Source: Mytilus edulis (Eukaryota > Mollusca > Bivalvia > Mytilida > Mytilidae). From it: a stretch of DNA of 64,000 nt. Positions within the stretch are counted from its first letter, which is position 1; each line of letters begins with the position of its first letter. Location: assembly GCF_963676685.1 (NCBI RefSeq), contig NC_092347.1, forward strand, positions 93,438,208 to 93,502,207. The letters run 5' to 3'. The position numbers were made by a program, and so were the translations under genes. The notes under the pieces are model-generated. The model saw only the letters and a list, made by a program, of their open reading frames with translations, was not told the origin of the DNA and ran no database searches. Below are positions 1 to 10,416 of this stretch, in pieces.

Positions 1-62
1 CGACGACGACGGACGCCAAGTGATGAGAAAAGCTCACATTTCCTTTTTGGAAAGGTGAGCTA
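1..62 (+). repeat. 3' end of dispersed 'GACGAC...GGTGAGCTAAA' repeat
   Basis: The window opens inside a repeat whose end (GAC-rich stretch, 'CCAAGTGATGAGAAAAGC', then 'GGTGAGCTAAAAA') matches the end of a longer copy at 29873-30303. Only the terminal part is inside the window. No coding is visible. Confidence 0.7.
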
Positions 63-125
63 AAAATACAAACACAATTAGAAAAACACTCCGTGATATC
101 AATTGTATAACCAGATGAGTAAGAG

Positions 126-896
126 ATAATAACGATATTAGAAGTTTGGAAGATATTCCCGTTATGGAATTAGACAAAATCTTGGCCAGTTTTTTTTATA
201 TGAAATCACGAAAGATGATGGCAGTCCTTACGACCTTAGTATCATGATATTCTTTCAAAATAGTTTTCCAAGACACCTTATGGATACAAGGAGTTCCATC
301 ACTCAGAGAGGTTTTATCAGCAAAAACGAAGAATCTGAAATCTATGGGCATGGGATCCACAAAAAGACATACTGATCAATTCACGGAAGATGAAATTGAT
401 GTACTTTATGAGAAGAATTTTGTTGGCCCAGATAAACAGTCAAATGCCTATTTTATTGAATTGTAGAAGGGTATATTAGGAAATATTTGTAGTGTCAGTG
501 TAGTATGATATAGTCTTGTCTGCTATCTTCTCACTTCAACCATCACTCAAACTTTTGCTAGGCTTTATTATAAATATGTACCACATGCATGAATCTATGG
601 TAGAATTAATTCATGAAAGTCTCCTTGTACATATATAACTCTGTGTTGTTATGTAAAAGATATTTATATTAACAATGATTAAGTCAATTTTAATTTCAGC
701 TAATGGCAATTTGTTGATTCAAACAGTTTGGGTAGGGTAAAGAACATTCTGCACTTAGGTGGGAGTGATCTGCAGATGAAATGTACAACTGATGGGCTTC
801 AGTATCTGGAGCACACCGAAAGTGTAACCAAGACGAGAACTGGTACTAATGTCTGGGAAACAAGGGCTTTCCAAGCGAAAATGTTTGTAGATCCAG
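126..896 (+). pseudogene. Broken DUF3504 (Crypton tyrosine-recombinase-like) gene
   Basis: Pieces in three frames follow the order of the DUF3504 domain found in KIAA1958/ZMYM/QRICH1-type proteins, a family known to derive from Crypton recombinases. About 126-197 encodes a piece ending 'ELDKILASFF'. After a frame change in the T8 run at 190-197 comes 'YEITKDDGSPYDLS'. After another frame change, 310-440 encodes 'AKTKNLKSMGMGSTKR' and 'FTEDEIDVLYEKNFVGP'. An exon-like piece at 700-896 encodes 'YLEHTESVTKTRTG' and 'RAFQAKMFVDPG'. It sits between a pyrimidine-rich AG acceptor (698-699) and a CAG|GTACAT donor. It has an in-frame stop just before 728. I see no complete recombinase catalytic set. 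It could be a decayed Crypton or a broken host paralogue. Confidence 0.65.
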
Positions 897-1344
897 GTAC
901 ATTGTACATACATATTTCATATATTTTTATAGGCAGTATTCATATGTTGGTTGTATAAAAATAATATACATGAAAAGTGTGCTATAAATACCAAATATCA
1001 CCCTTTACACTGTAGAAATGCAAAGGTAACATGACCTTTGTTTATTAATCGTTACTCATATCTTGTATTAGTGGATTTCTATTTTGAACATGTTGTATGC
1101 AAACAGATGATACAGTCAATTGCAATACAAACATTTCATGCATTAAGATTATGCCTTTCATCGGTAGATACCAAGACCTTGTTGATAAATATTCCATATC
1201 AACTTCACAAATAATACACGATGGACTTGAAATATAGATCATGGGTACTGATGTTGTTTCTCATCTTAATAATTTCCTATCGTTAATTATCCATAATTAG
1301 ATAGTGACGTTCCCTTGTAATAACCATCTTATGGTGTTTATATA
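897..1344. other. AT-rich stretch without recognised gene
   Basis: Probably intronic or 3' flanking to the DUF3504 remnant. Short reading frames on both strands have no recognisable motif. Nothing else seen. Confidence 0.5.
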
Positions 1345-1736
1345 TCTCAACTTGTACGATTCGCTCGTGTGTGTATCAACGTATTAGACTTTAGCGAGAG
1401 AAATTTATGTATTACTGAAAAATTATCACACCAGGGTTTTCGATGTCACAAACTAGTCAAAACATTTACTAAATTTCATCATCGGTATAAGGAAATCATT
1501 CGTAAATATAACTCAACATGCAGACATCTTATACGTTCAGGTATTTCACATCTAATCTTTTAGGATAATATTCTTTACAAAGCACAAAAATATCAGTATT
1601 CACCACAAAAGCTAACAAAACCCTAAAACAGCTTATTAAGAAGGGATATAGTTACGATACTGTTGTCATGTCATTAAAGATTGCATATCTTGGCTTTAAT
1701 ATTGCTTCACTTAAAGGTTCTCTGCATCGGAATTAA
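1345..1736 (+). pseudogene. C-terminal fragment of retroelement ORF (reverse-transcriptase family)
   Basis: From about 1348 the frame reads 'QLVRFARVCINVLDF', then 'LSHQGFRCHKLVKTFTKF', then a run ending 'LIRSGISHLIF' and a stop. After a frame change it continues 'KQLIKKGYSYDTVVMS' to a second stop at 1734-1736. The same kind of sequence appears at 20333-20725 ('YGVYISQLIRYSRAC...KFYGRHHELV'), so the two fragments belong to related families. I associate this C-terminal region with abundant reverse-transcriptase-coding elements of bivalves; that link is from memory. The polymerase core itself is absent, as expected for 5'-truncated insertions. A stop and a frameshift make it non-functional. 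Confidence 0.6.
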
Positions 1737-2367
1737 AAACATTTATTCTAAAACCAGTTGTTGGTATGACACGGATTATGATCTTCTCATATATTTCATG
1801 ATGACATAATACTAAACCCTGAACAGGAGGGATTGTGCCTGATATTCATGTGATGACGACAATCTTATAATCAGTTTAATTGAGGGCTGGAGCTGGCATG
1901 TCAGTACCTGCTAGTAGTCTGTTGTTTTGTTTTTATATATTATTGTCATTTTGTTTAGTCTTATGTTTCATATTCGGACATCGGACTCGGACTTCTCTTA
2001 AGCTGTGTTTTATTGTGCGTATTGTTGTGCGTTTGTTTTTTCTACATTTGCTAGAAGTATAGGGGAAGGGTTGAGATCTCAAAACACCATCTTTAACCCT
2101 GCCGCAATTTTGCGCATGTCCCAAGTCAGGAGCCTCTGGCCTTTGTAAGTCTTGTATGACTTTTAATTTTAGTTTCTTGTGTGTAATTCATAGTTTAGTA
2201 TGACGTCCATTATCACTGAACTAGTATTCCTATTTGTTTAAGGGCCAGCTGAAGGACGCCTCCTGGTGCAGGACTTTCTCCATGCATTGAAGACCCATTG
2301 GTGGCATTCGGCTGTTGTCTGCTCTATGGTCGGGTTGTCTCTTTGACACAATCCCTATTTCCATTCT
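1737..2367 (+). repeat. Retroelement 3' tail, family A
   Basis: Continues directly from the ORF fragment ending at 1736 and finishes near 'TTTGACACAATCCCTATTTC'. Reverse-strand relatives sit at 6090-6190, 24573-24830 and 48421-48530. They share the order 'cattcgGCTGTTGTCTGC', 'GGTCGGGTTGTCTCTTTGAC', 'ATTTCCATT'. Linkage to the upstream reading frame suggests that this is the 3' untranslated part of that retroelement. Confidence 0.7.
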
Positions 2368-2394
2368 AAATGTTATTATACTATTCTCTTTTTT

Positions 2395-3040
2395 TGTCTT
2401 TTACTATCCATTTGACGTGGCTCGATGCTTGTATATCCCATCCATGTATTCATTTGGATAACTCTCGTATCCTTGTCTTTCATTTTTGTCTAAATGCCTT
2501 TTAGTGTTTGTTAGATACATATAACGTGGCTCTGTACTTATACATCCCGTTGTTGTGCTATTGAAAATAATTTTGTATGCTGGTCTTTCATTATTGCTAA
2601 TGTGCTTTGTCTATCTGCCTTTTTATGTTTCTTTGATAAATATATATGACGTAGCTCTGTAATTATAAATCCTTTCATTGTGTAATTGTACTATGGTAAA
2701 TTTGTGTATTCTTATCTATATAATGTCTATATGCCATTTAATGCTTCTTTGTTACATATTTGTTTGTTTTCATAATGATTAAGATTATAACACAATGTTG
2801 ACTGCTGTACCCCTGCTTTTGACATATTTATCCATTATGTCTGTTTGTTTTGTTCACACATTTTGTCAATAAAATGGAATTCGATACGACGGTCATACAA
2901 GTGAGAGGTTTAGTTAGCTTTAAAACTAGGTTTAATTTTCCTCGGAGTTCAGTATTTTTGGGATTTTTTTCTTTTTTCATATATATTAAAGCCATACATA
3001 AATATGTATATTTTTTTCATGAAATACCAGATGTCCAGTA
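2395..3040 (+). repeat. Dispersed repeat, tail family B
   Basis: Contains three diverged 'gacGTGGCTC...TATACATCCC' sub-repeats (about 2415, 2525 and 2650). These are followed by 'GTAAATTTGTGTATTCTT', 'ATTAAGATTATAACACA', 'TTGACTGCTGTACCCCTG', then 'TTTTCCTCGGAGTTCAGT'. The same order occurs at 25730-26470 and, in fragments, at 30655-30815. The segment near 2685-2705 is the uninterrupted counterpart of the place where a small TTAA-bordered element sits in the 25.7-26.5 kb copy. Coding function is not apparent. Confidence 0.7.
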
Positions 3041-3634
3041 GAGGTTTATCAGCAGTATATTTAAAACACAGATCTGAAGATATGTTGAAAAACAACGTTT
3101 TATTTGGGCATTAGCAGGGATATAAAAGATGATAGTTGGTACTCATGGCAACCAATGAGAAAGAACACTTAAAAATATATAACTTGTTAAAGTAAAGTGC
3201 GAAGAAGCCAAAACAAAACAGGGCAACAAAACAAATTACAGTACGCGTTAAACGATTGCGAGTGAATTAGTACACCAAACATATACCTGATACACGTATA
3301 ATACAGCTAAGTGGTCACAAAAATGTTCTGTCAATAAATTCTTATAGTGTTGCGTCACTCGAACAAGAAATATCCAACATTTTATCAACCGTTGGAACCT
3401 GTAGGGCTGCTGAAAATAAAAAATGTAAATCTAGCAAAAATAATGATAACATGAATGACATTGTTGTAATGTCCGTGGTGAGTATGACGTATTGTTGTCC
3501 GCATCTCAGAAAGCAGAGTTAGATGTTGTCTATAGGACATTACAATTGATAAAACAGTTAATGATAATTATAACTGATAAGCCTAATCCTGCTCAAAAGT
3601 CAAATAATTTGCCGACAGGATTACTCACGATACC
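3041..3634. other. Unassigned stretch left of the CACTA-like element
   Basis: No gene recognised. A short Lys/Asn-rich frame around 3390-3470 has no identifiable motif. Confidence 0.4.
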
Positions 3635-3654
3635 TATCACTACAAACCATTAAA

Positions 3655-3950
3655 GTCTGAAATGGCCTATATCTGTACTCGACTGTACTGATTTTTACTC
3701 GACCAGTCTGAATTGGTCTGACTTTTACTTGACGTTACTCGACCCCAGTCTGAACCATACTTGACTGTACTGAATCGTACTTGACCCTTATCTTTACCGA
3801 TGAAAATAGTCTGAACTATTACTCGACCAGTCTGAAACAGTCTTAACCCATTCTCGACTTGTACTCGACCTATTTTTCCAGTCTGAACCATACTTAACCA
3901 AAGGTCTGAACAGTACTCGACCAGTCTGAACCATACTAGACCAAAAAACT
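3655..3950 (-). repeat. Left subterminal repeat cluster of CACTA-like element
   Basis: Degenerate copies of 'CAGTCTGAACCATACTCGAC', inverse to the right-hand array, with spacer variation. In CACTA elements such clusters are transposase-binding sites; that role here is inferred. Confidence 0.75.
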
Positions 3951-4984
3951 CTACTTTTTTAACTGTTAAAATAAATTTCTATTTAATGACATATATAACA
4001 ACAGCCAACAAAATTTATAAATGATTATATTTAGGATGAAAAAAAATATATTATATAAAACTTATATCAAAAAGGGATAATATTAAATAAATAAATAAAA
4101 TTGTTTTTCTGATTAGTGGTGAAATATAAAGTATAACCTCTGCTTGTGGCAAACTCATAAATAAGATAACACCTGGTCAGAGGTATTAAATTCTAAATAA
4201 CATTGATTCAAAATTTCAACATCCTGTTTAAGTTAAATAACAAGGCCTTTCAAATATACATGTATGTACTAGATAAGTAATACACGAATTTAGGAAAATA
4301 GGGCTTTCTTTTTACCTGTAAAACACACATGTATTGAGGTAATTAGAACATATTAAAGTGCTTTCTGTATGCCATGTCAATTTGACAAAAACAATTACTT
4401 AAATTAATTGAAATAAATTTTTACTGTTACTTTGGAATACATTTTTTTTAAAAGGTTATCAAGGATTGCTATGGAAATTCTATTATCATGATTACATTAA
4501 ATTCTTGGTTTAATAAATCAAAACAATTAAGCTCTCATTTTTTTTAAATTTATTAAGTTGTTTTATATACTATTTTATATATATATTAATAAAAAAGAAC
4601 ATTCACTGCATTATTAATTCAACTCAACTAAATCTTTACTAGGTTTAAGTTAATGGTGAAAATAGTCCAGTTACCATAAAATACTTCCGAAGTATTCATA
4701 AAATTTTGAATAAATATTGAAAATATTAGTCATTTGTTAGTCACAATTCATTTTTTTTTAGATTATGTGATCAGCTTGTGTTATTTATATTTTAAAAGTT
4801 GATATATATTTTTACGTAAGTGTTGATTAATATTGTGTTGACGTTATACTATGATTGATTATTGTGAAATTTTAATTTCAATACTGCATTGAATACATTT
4901 TTAATTTCAATTTGTTGTTCAAATTTCATTTTTATTTTAAAAAAATCCAAAATTGATAAAATTCAGTTGATCGATACAAAGAAT

Positions 4985-5310
4985 AGGTCTAGGTTGGTTA
5001 AGACTTGGTCGAGTATGGTTCAGACTAGGTCGAGTATGGTTAAGACTTGGTCGAGTATGGTTCAGACTAGGTCGAGTATGGTTCAGACTAGGTCCAGTAC
5101 GGTTCAGACTAGGTCGAGTACGGTTCAGACTAGGTCGAGTACGGTTCAGACTAGTATAAAATGTTTAAGTACTGGTCAAGTACACATTCAGACTGTTAAG
5201 TATGGTTCAGATTACAGTCGAGTATTATCAAGTAAATCTCAGACGAATTCAGACTGGTCGAGTAAAAATCAGTACAGTCGAGTACAGATATAGGCCATTT
5301 CAGACTTTTA
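4985..5310 (+). repeat. Right subterminal 21-bp tandem array of CACTA-like element
   Basis: About eight near-perfect 21-bp units (core GGTCGAGTATGGTTCAGAC) lie between 4985 and 5155. Looser copies follow to the terminus. The 21-bp period is a multiple of three, so the array stays open in one frame and creates a spurious repetitive peptide. Confidence 0.85.
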
Positions 5311-5326
5311 ATGGTTTGTAGTGTAT

Positions 5327-5842
5327 AAAAGGAAGGCAGTACAGATATTAGTTGGGGCGAGGATCACGAGAAATGTTACTATTAACTTTGCAGCAAAACT
5401 CACATATTGAAAATTATTACAATCAAATGTGTAGTTATAATTACAATTTTGTTTCATGTTAAACTAATTTGAAACAACCATGAATATATTGATGCTAACT
5501 TACCTATTATGCTGTGATCGGCAAGGCTTAGATTCTAGGTTTAAGTATTGTCACTAGTATTCACTCTCAAATAGTCTCTGCCATCTTTCTCTGTGTCACT
5601 CGTCTGTAACTCTCTTTTACACGAGGACGAGTACTCCGCACACACACTTGCTTTCGGTTGGCCTCCTTGGTTTTCTCGTCCCAGTCCGTACTCCTCATGT
5701 CTAGCTAACGTAACCTTACCACAGTATCAATATATTGACCCAATGACATAAAAATCACATTTCATCCTTAATCGTATCAATAAACCAAAATTTAAATTGG
5801 AACATTGTAAACACAAATTTTGAAATATATGATAAAAAGATC
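5327..5842. other. Unassigned sequence right of the CACTA-like element
   Basis: A C/T-rich patch lies around 5570-5710. No gene, RNA or repeat with a second copy was seen. Confidence 0.4.
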
Positions 5843-5978
5843 ATTAAAGAGGGACGAAAGACAGTCAAACTCATAAATCAAAAATAAACTGATAACGCCA
5901 TGGCTAAAAATGAAAAAGACAAACAGTCCAACAATAGTATACACGACACAACATAGAAAACTAAAGAATACACAACAC
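5843..5978 (-). repeat. Retroelement 3' tail, family C (reverse)
   Basis: Read on the minus strand it gives 'TAGTTTTCTATGTTGTGTCG...AGCCATGGCGTTATCAG...CGTCCCTCTTT'. This is the same tail that directly follows the retroelement ORF fragment at 20333-20725. It is truncated relative to that copy. Confidence 0.75.
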
Positions 5979-6089
5979 ATAACATGTCATTTTTTCTCGG
6001 CAACTCTCGGGCTGATATCATTACCACAGCTGATAAGGGATCTGATATGAAAAATGCCATCATGTACTAATCTATATGTCTATAAAATA

Positions 6090-6190
6090 AAATAGACAAC
6101 GGCAATGTGGAATATGTCAAAGAGACAACAACCCGACCAAAGAGCATAATACAGCTAAAGGCAACCAATACAGAGAAATTCATATGCGAT
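6090..6190 (-). repeat. Tail family A fragment (reverse)
   Basis: 'GTCAAAGAGACAACAACCCG' followed by 'AGCATAATACAGC' is the inverse of the end of the 1737-2367 copy. It is about 100 bp long. Confidence 0.65.
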
Positions 6191-6760
6191 CCAGGTACAC
6201 TTACCTATATATCCTTTAAGTAAACTCATTACAAAAGGTTTCCTATTCAATACTGTAATTAGATGTTTGAATATTGTGTTTATTGGTATTCATATTCATA
6301 CTGTTATTAGTAAACGAAAATCAAAACAAAAATTACTTAGTACATGTATCTATTTTTATTTAAATATATTTTTAGTACTCTTGAATAGTATTATCATTTA
6401 TTAAATTCTCAATAAGAAGTTGCCCATGACCATGATGCCTTTACAGTTATAAGTACGTCACTAGAAGGAAGTACATATCATGGTATCAACAGACGATTAA
6501 TTGTCACTGACTATTTAATACATGATATACGACAGTCGCTTGACAAAGATGAACTTCATTACATGTAAGTTGTGTAGAACAGTGACCAATCATTATAACG
6601 ACTAATTTGTGTACATCACTGTCAGTTTTTGTATTACTAGAACACACCCGTGATATCGCGAGTCCGTGACTGAATTAAAGTATAGAACTATGCATATTAT
6701 CTGATAAAGTCATGCCGATTAGAAGATGCACAGTTTTCTCTGCTTTAAAAAGCTTTCTGT
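6191..6760. other. No gene recognised
   Basis: AT-rich with scattered short frames. No second copy in this window and no motif seen. Confidence 0.4.
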
Positions 6761-6940
6761 TTGAACCCGTCGACCTTGAACTTATCAATTATTGGTAATA
6801 TTAATTATTTGGAAAACAAAAGTGCCTGGAATGGATTATTTTTTAATCAACAGCATTGTCCTATATTAGTTATTAGTTATTTGATCTTTGATTCGCTGTT
6901 TCACGTCATGCCGGCTAACAAATTGAAAACTGTACCTATA
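6761..6940 (+). repeat. Diverged direct duplication, copy 1
   Basis: 'TCAATTATTGGTAATATTAA', 'AATCAACAGCATTGTCCTAT', 'GATTCGCTGTTTCACGTCATG' and 'GGCTAACAAATTG' recur in the same order in 7190-7350. This indicates an old local duplication of about 160 bp. A small ORF across it has no known domain. Confidence 0.6.
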
Positions 6941-7189
6941 CGCCTTAATTTAAGTCCAAATTTTTAGTATTCGTATTGTCATCTTAGAAAGTCATACTGA
7001 TTAAAATACTACAATAGGGAACAAGTGACAATGTTTGAATTTAGTAGTGTCAGCCCCGTGGTTATTACCCGTGTATATAGCAAAATCCTAAATACACCGT
7101 ATGGTGGTGCGCCTGTTAGATGCGGAACGTACAGATAAGGTAATAGGTAACAGATGAATATACTATTGGTATCGGTATCGGATTCGACC

Positions 7190-7350
7190 CGGAACTTGTT
7201 AATTATTGGCAATATTAATTATGTGGACTGCAAAAGGGTCTGGAGTGGTGTAATTTTTAATCAACACCAATGTCCTATATTAGCTATATATAAAGTTGAA
7301 TTCTTTGATTTGCTGTTTTTACCTGATGACGGCTGACAAATTGGACCTCG
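7190..7350 (+). repeat. Diverged direct duplication, copy 2
   Basis: Counterpart of 6761-6940 ('TTAATTATTGGCAATATTAA', 'AATCAACACCAATGTCCTAT', 'GACGGCTGACAAATTGG'). A still more diverged echo lies around 7700-7820. Confidence 0.6.
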
Positions 7351-7434
7351 TCATTTTAGTATTATAGATTTGATTTGCTGTTTTTACCTGATGACGGCTG
7401 ACAAATTGGACCTCGTCATTTTAGTATTATAGAT
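7305..7434 (+). repeat. Exact 65-bp tandem duplication
   Basis: Positions 7305-7369 and 7370-7434 are identical over 65 bp. Each starts TTGATTTGCTGTTTTTACC and ends TTAGTATTATAGAT. Exact identity beside the old diverged repeat implies a recent slippage or assembly event. Confidence 0.9.
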
Positions 7435-8504
7435 ATATTGTATACATTCTTGATAAAATTTTAAGATAAGACCTAATTGACAACTTTTTACGGACGCATG
7501 ATTAAAAAAATCGAAAAAAAATGACAATAAAACAAAACCAGACGAAGTCGTGTACAAGGCTAGTTTCTCCAGCTATGATGCGATAAGAATCCAACTTAGT
7601 TAAAATGGGAATAGGACACAATAGAACATTATACACATCAAATGACTAGAATTATTATAAAGAGTTATAACGGTTTGTTTTTGTACCGGCTGACCAAGCA
7701 GCCAATAATATGGTGGCGGTATGCCGTAAATACTAGTACTGCACGGAAGTTGTTATTAATCAAATTAAAAATTCTCAGTGATTTTTTAATCGACAGATGT
7801 TGTTACATTAGCTAGTGCTTTTTTAAACACACCTTTGAAAAAAATCTACTGTCTTTCATAAACATGTGGCATTGAACAAGCAGTCAGTAACTGCGAGTAT
7901 ACTCAGATCTGTACTTAGTACTTATTGTTGTTGTTTTTTTGGGTGTGTTTCGGCATGTACAAGTACCCGTTCACGTCCACTTTTCGTTCTCATATTCTTA
8001 GTATTCATCCGATAAGTTAAGCCTTTTTTCAACTGATTTTTACAGTTCGTTCTTATTGTTGAACCACTGTTCAAGGTTAGGGTAGGTTCGACCGCTCACA
8101 AACATGTTTAACCGCCACACTGCAGGGAAAAAATAACGGTCGCCCAGTCCCCCAGGGCGACCAGAAATTGACCTAGGCAATCTTTCATTCAGTTTAAGTA
8201 GCCCAGGTGGCGAATTGATAAAATGTATTTGAATGACGAGTAAAACCTAGCGCTTACAAACCCGGGATCTGCACTCTCACTGGCCCCACTTGATCAGAAC
8301 CTTAACCATCGTTATCACAATTTTATTGAGAACCAGTTGTAATTATTCGAAAATCCTGCCGATATCGTTTTGCGTTTACAATTTTTCAGGAACATCGGGA
8401 TTTGAAGAAAACAAATTGTGGAAACATATTCCTAGGGTTTAAGAACCCGAAGTCGCCAAAAGAAAATTGGATAAGGAATATTACAATATTTCACGGATTT
8501 GGCT
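7435..8504. other. No gene recognised
   Basis: Non-coding by inspection. Contains a GC-richer island near 8090-8290 with no identified function. Confidence 0.4.
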
Positions 8505-8651
8505 ATACTTTTTGGACCTTTTGGATTATAGCTCTTCATCTTTTATATAAGCTTTGGATTTCAAATATTTTGGCCACGAGCATCACTGAAGAGACATGTA
8601 TTGTCGAAATGCGCATCTGGTGCAGGAAAATTGGTACCGTTAATTTCATTA
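8505..8651 (+). repeat. Dispersed repeat fragment ('CACGAGCATCACTGAAGAG')
   Basis: Order 'GGACCTTTTGGATTATAGC', 'TCTTCATCTTTTATATAAGC', 'TTTTGGCCACGAGCATCAC', 'GAAATGCGCATCTGG', 'TTGGTACCGTTAAT'. This is related to the inverse of the part of family R that lies around 10920-11020. The element at 8652-10284 interrupts its end. Confidence 0.55.
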
Positions 8652-10284
8652 TGCCCGCGTCACACTGTCCCGATTTTTATATACGATGGACACCCGAATG
8701 CGAAAATTGTAAGTTCGTACGAAGTTGGTCCCGATCTCGTTAAAATACCAAAAAGTGACCGAAACAAGTACGATGAATAACGAAGTCTATACGATGGTGC
8801 CGAAATTATATACGAAAGCAAAAGATGGACATACGAAGGTTAACCGAAGACGGGTATTTAAGGTTCATATCTCAGCCGAAGCCTTCACGATGGATCACGA
8901 AGGCTACACGATGGATTACGTAGGCTACACGAAGGATTACGATAATGGCGCGATGGCCATTCGATGTCTAAAAGACGTCGTGAACAGCTTACGATGCATT
9001 TAAATTATATGCCGAAGGCATCACGCGTTTTAAATTGTTTGATCAATATTGAATATATATTATCTTGTACAATTAATTTCTGGTTTATGTATCAAATATG
9101 TATATTCAATTTACCATTTTCTGCATGTGTCATATATATACAAATATAGTATCCATATTTGTTCCCAATATGTTACATACGAGGGGATGCCACGCTTGGC
9201 ATTGCCTTGTTTGAACTGTAAAATGTGTGCACTAGTCTGAATAATCACCCATAATTATGCCCATGTTTACTGATCTATCTTAAAGGTAAGGTAATGGGTT
9301 TGTTGATCCCTTTTATTCAAAAAGTGCTCTTTCCAGGAGAATATCATAATAATATAGACAAAAGGAAGGATGAGGGGAAAGCAACAAATGCGGCAAAATA
9401 TGACATATAGAAAACAAAATGGTTATGGAGTAAACATTCGTGTGACAACAACTCAGACGATACATAAAAAATCAGAATAATGAAGAAAAAGTTGGTTTCC
9501 CTATATACGTGTGCCTGGTGTACGAGGCGCTTTTATGATTTTCATTATGTTACTTGATATGAAAAATTGACAAAGAATAATATTTTACTTGTAAAAGTAA
9601 ATCCTGAGCCTGTAATAGCTGCTCTTCTTGTTCCATTTGAATTAATAGAAACAACGCTGTCGCCATTCTTGTTCTCATAGAATCGTATGATATGAGCTCC
9701 ATGTTTTGTAAACGTCTTTCTTAACTGTCGTATTAGACTGACCAGTGCATATCGCGCATGGCACTTTAAATGTATTTTAGCGCGAAAATTAACCTACATT
9801 TAGCTGGATTTATTGCCGTCGTAGTTCCATCTTGTCGCCTTCGTACCTTTATTCGATGGCAACACGACGGGATTACGAGGAATTCACGAAGTCGTGTTGC
9901 CATCGTAAGCCCTTCGGGTAGCTTCGTGATTCATTCGTGTAGACATCGTAATGTCAAAACTGCCCGATGGAAACGATGGAAACACGAATGCAATACGATG
10001 TTCAAAGATGCATTACCGGTGACATTACGATGATGAGGATGGTGATACGAACTCAATACGAACCCTCAACATCGGACGCACCTTCGGGGATTTTTTAACA
10101 TGTTAAAAAATTTAGAACCCATCCCGAAGTTGTCCCCGAAGGCTAGAAAAAGTGGCCGATGGTTCTACGATGGTTAAAGATGGCACTACGAATAGCCCGA
10201 TCTGGATACGATCAGTCCCGATTTTGAAAATTTCCATAATCGTGTTGCCATCGGCGTAAAAATCGGGACAGTGTGACGCGGGCA
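8652..10284 (+). mobile_element. PIF/Harbinger-like non-autonomous transposon, copy 1
   Basis: Terminal inverted repeats start TGCCCGCGTCACACTGTCCC and continue into CGATTTTTA at both ends. TTA flanks both sides (8649-8651 and 10285-10287). A second copy (36480-38465) lies inverted and is flanked by TAA. Three-bp TWA duplications point to PIF/Harbinger, which is inference because no transposase or Myb-like gene is present. The terminal 300-500 bp on each side are crowded with short 'CGATGG/CGAAGG/TTCGT' words, and the centre is AT-rich. The reading frames inside are by-products of these words. Length is 1633 bp. Confidence 0.8.
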
Positions 10285-10416
10285 TTACAAGGAATATGAT
10301 TCGAAAAAAAGGTGAAGAAAGTATATACTAAATTTAGTCCTGGTATCTATGATGAGTTTATTTAGTGATTGGGAGAAGGATCCGTTATTAAATGACCACT
10401 CCTCCTGCCTTTCCTA

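Larger units (their letters stand above)
3638..5323. mobile_element. Non-autonomous CACTA (EnSpm/CMC-like) DNA transposon
   Basis: The sequence begins CACTACAAACCATTAAAG and ends in its inverse (...GGTTTGTAGTG). It is flanked on both sides by TAT (3635-3637 and 5324-5326). Ends in CACTA, a 3-bp target duplication and many short subterminal repeats in inverted orientation are the textbook signature of the CACTA superfamily. The inverted similarity extends about 80 bp inward almost unbroken, through 'GTCTGAAATGGCC' and 'TGTACTCGACTGTACTG'. The 1-kb centre (about 3955-4975) is very AT-rich and has no transposase, so any movement would depend on proteins made elsewhere. Superfamily assignment is inference from the ends. 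Length is 1686 bp. Confidence 0.8.

Noticed and set aside
4889..5293. 134-codon frame with repeated 'VQTRSSM'
   Set aside because: It is a translation of the 21-bp subterminal array of the CACTA-like element. The period divides by three, so the frame stays open without being a gene.
8725..9003. 92-codon frame with 'GYTMDYVGYTKDY' repeats
   Set aside because: It arises from the CGATGG/CGAAGG words of the Harbinger-like element. The equivalent region in the second copy is not conserved as protein.
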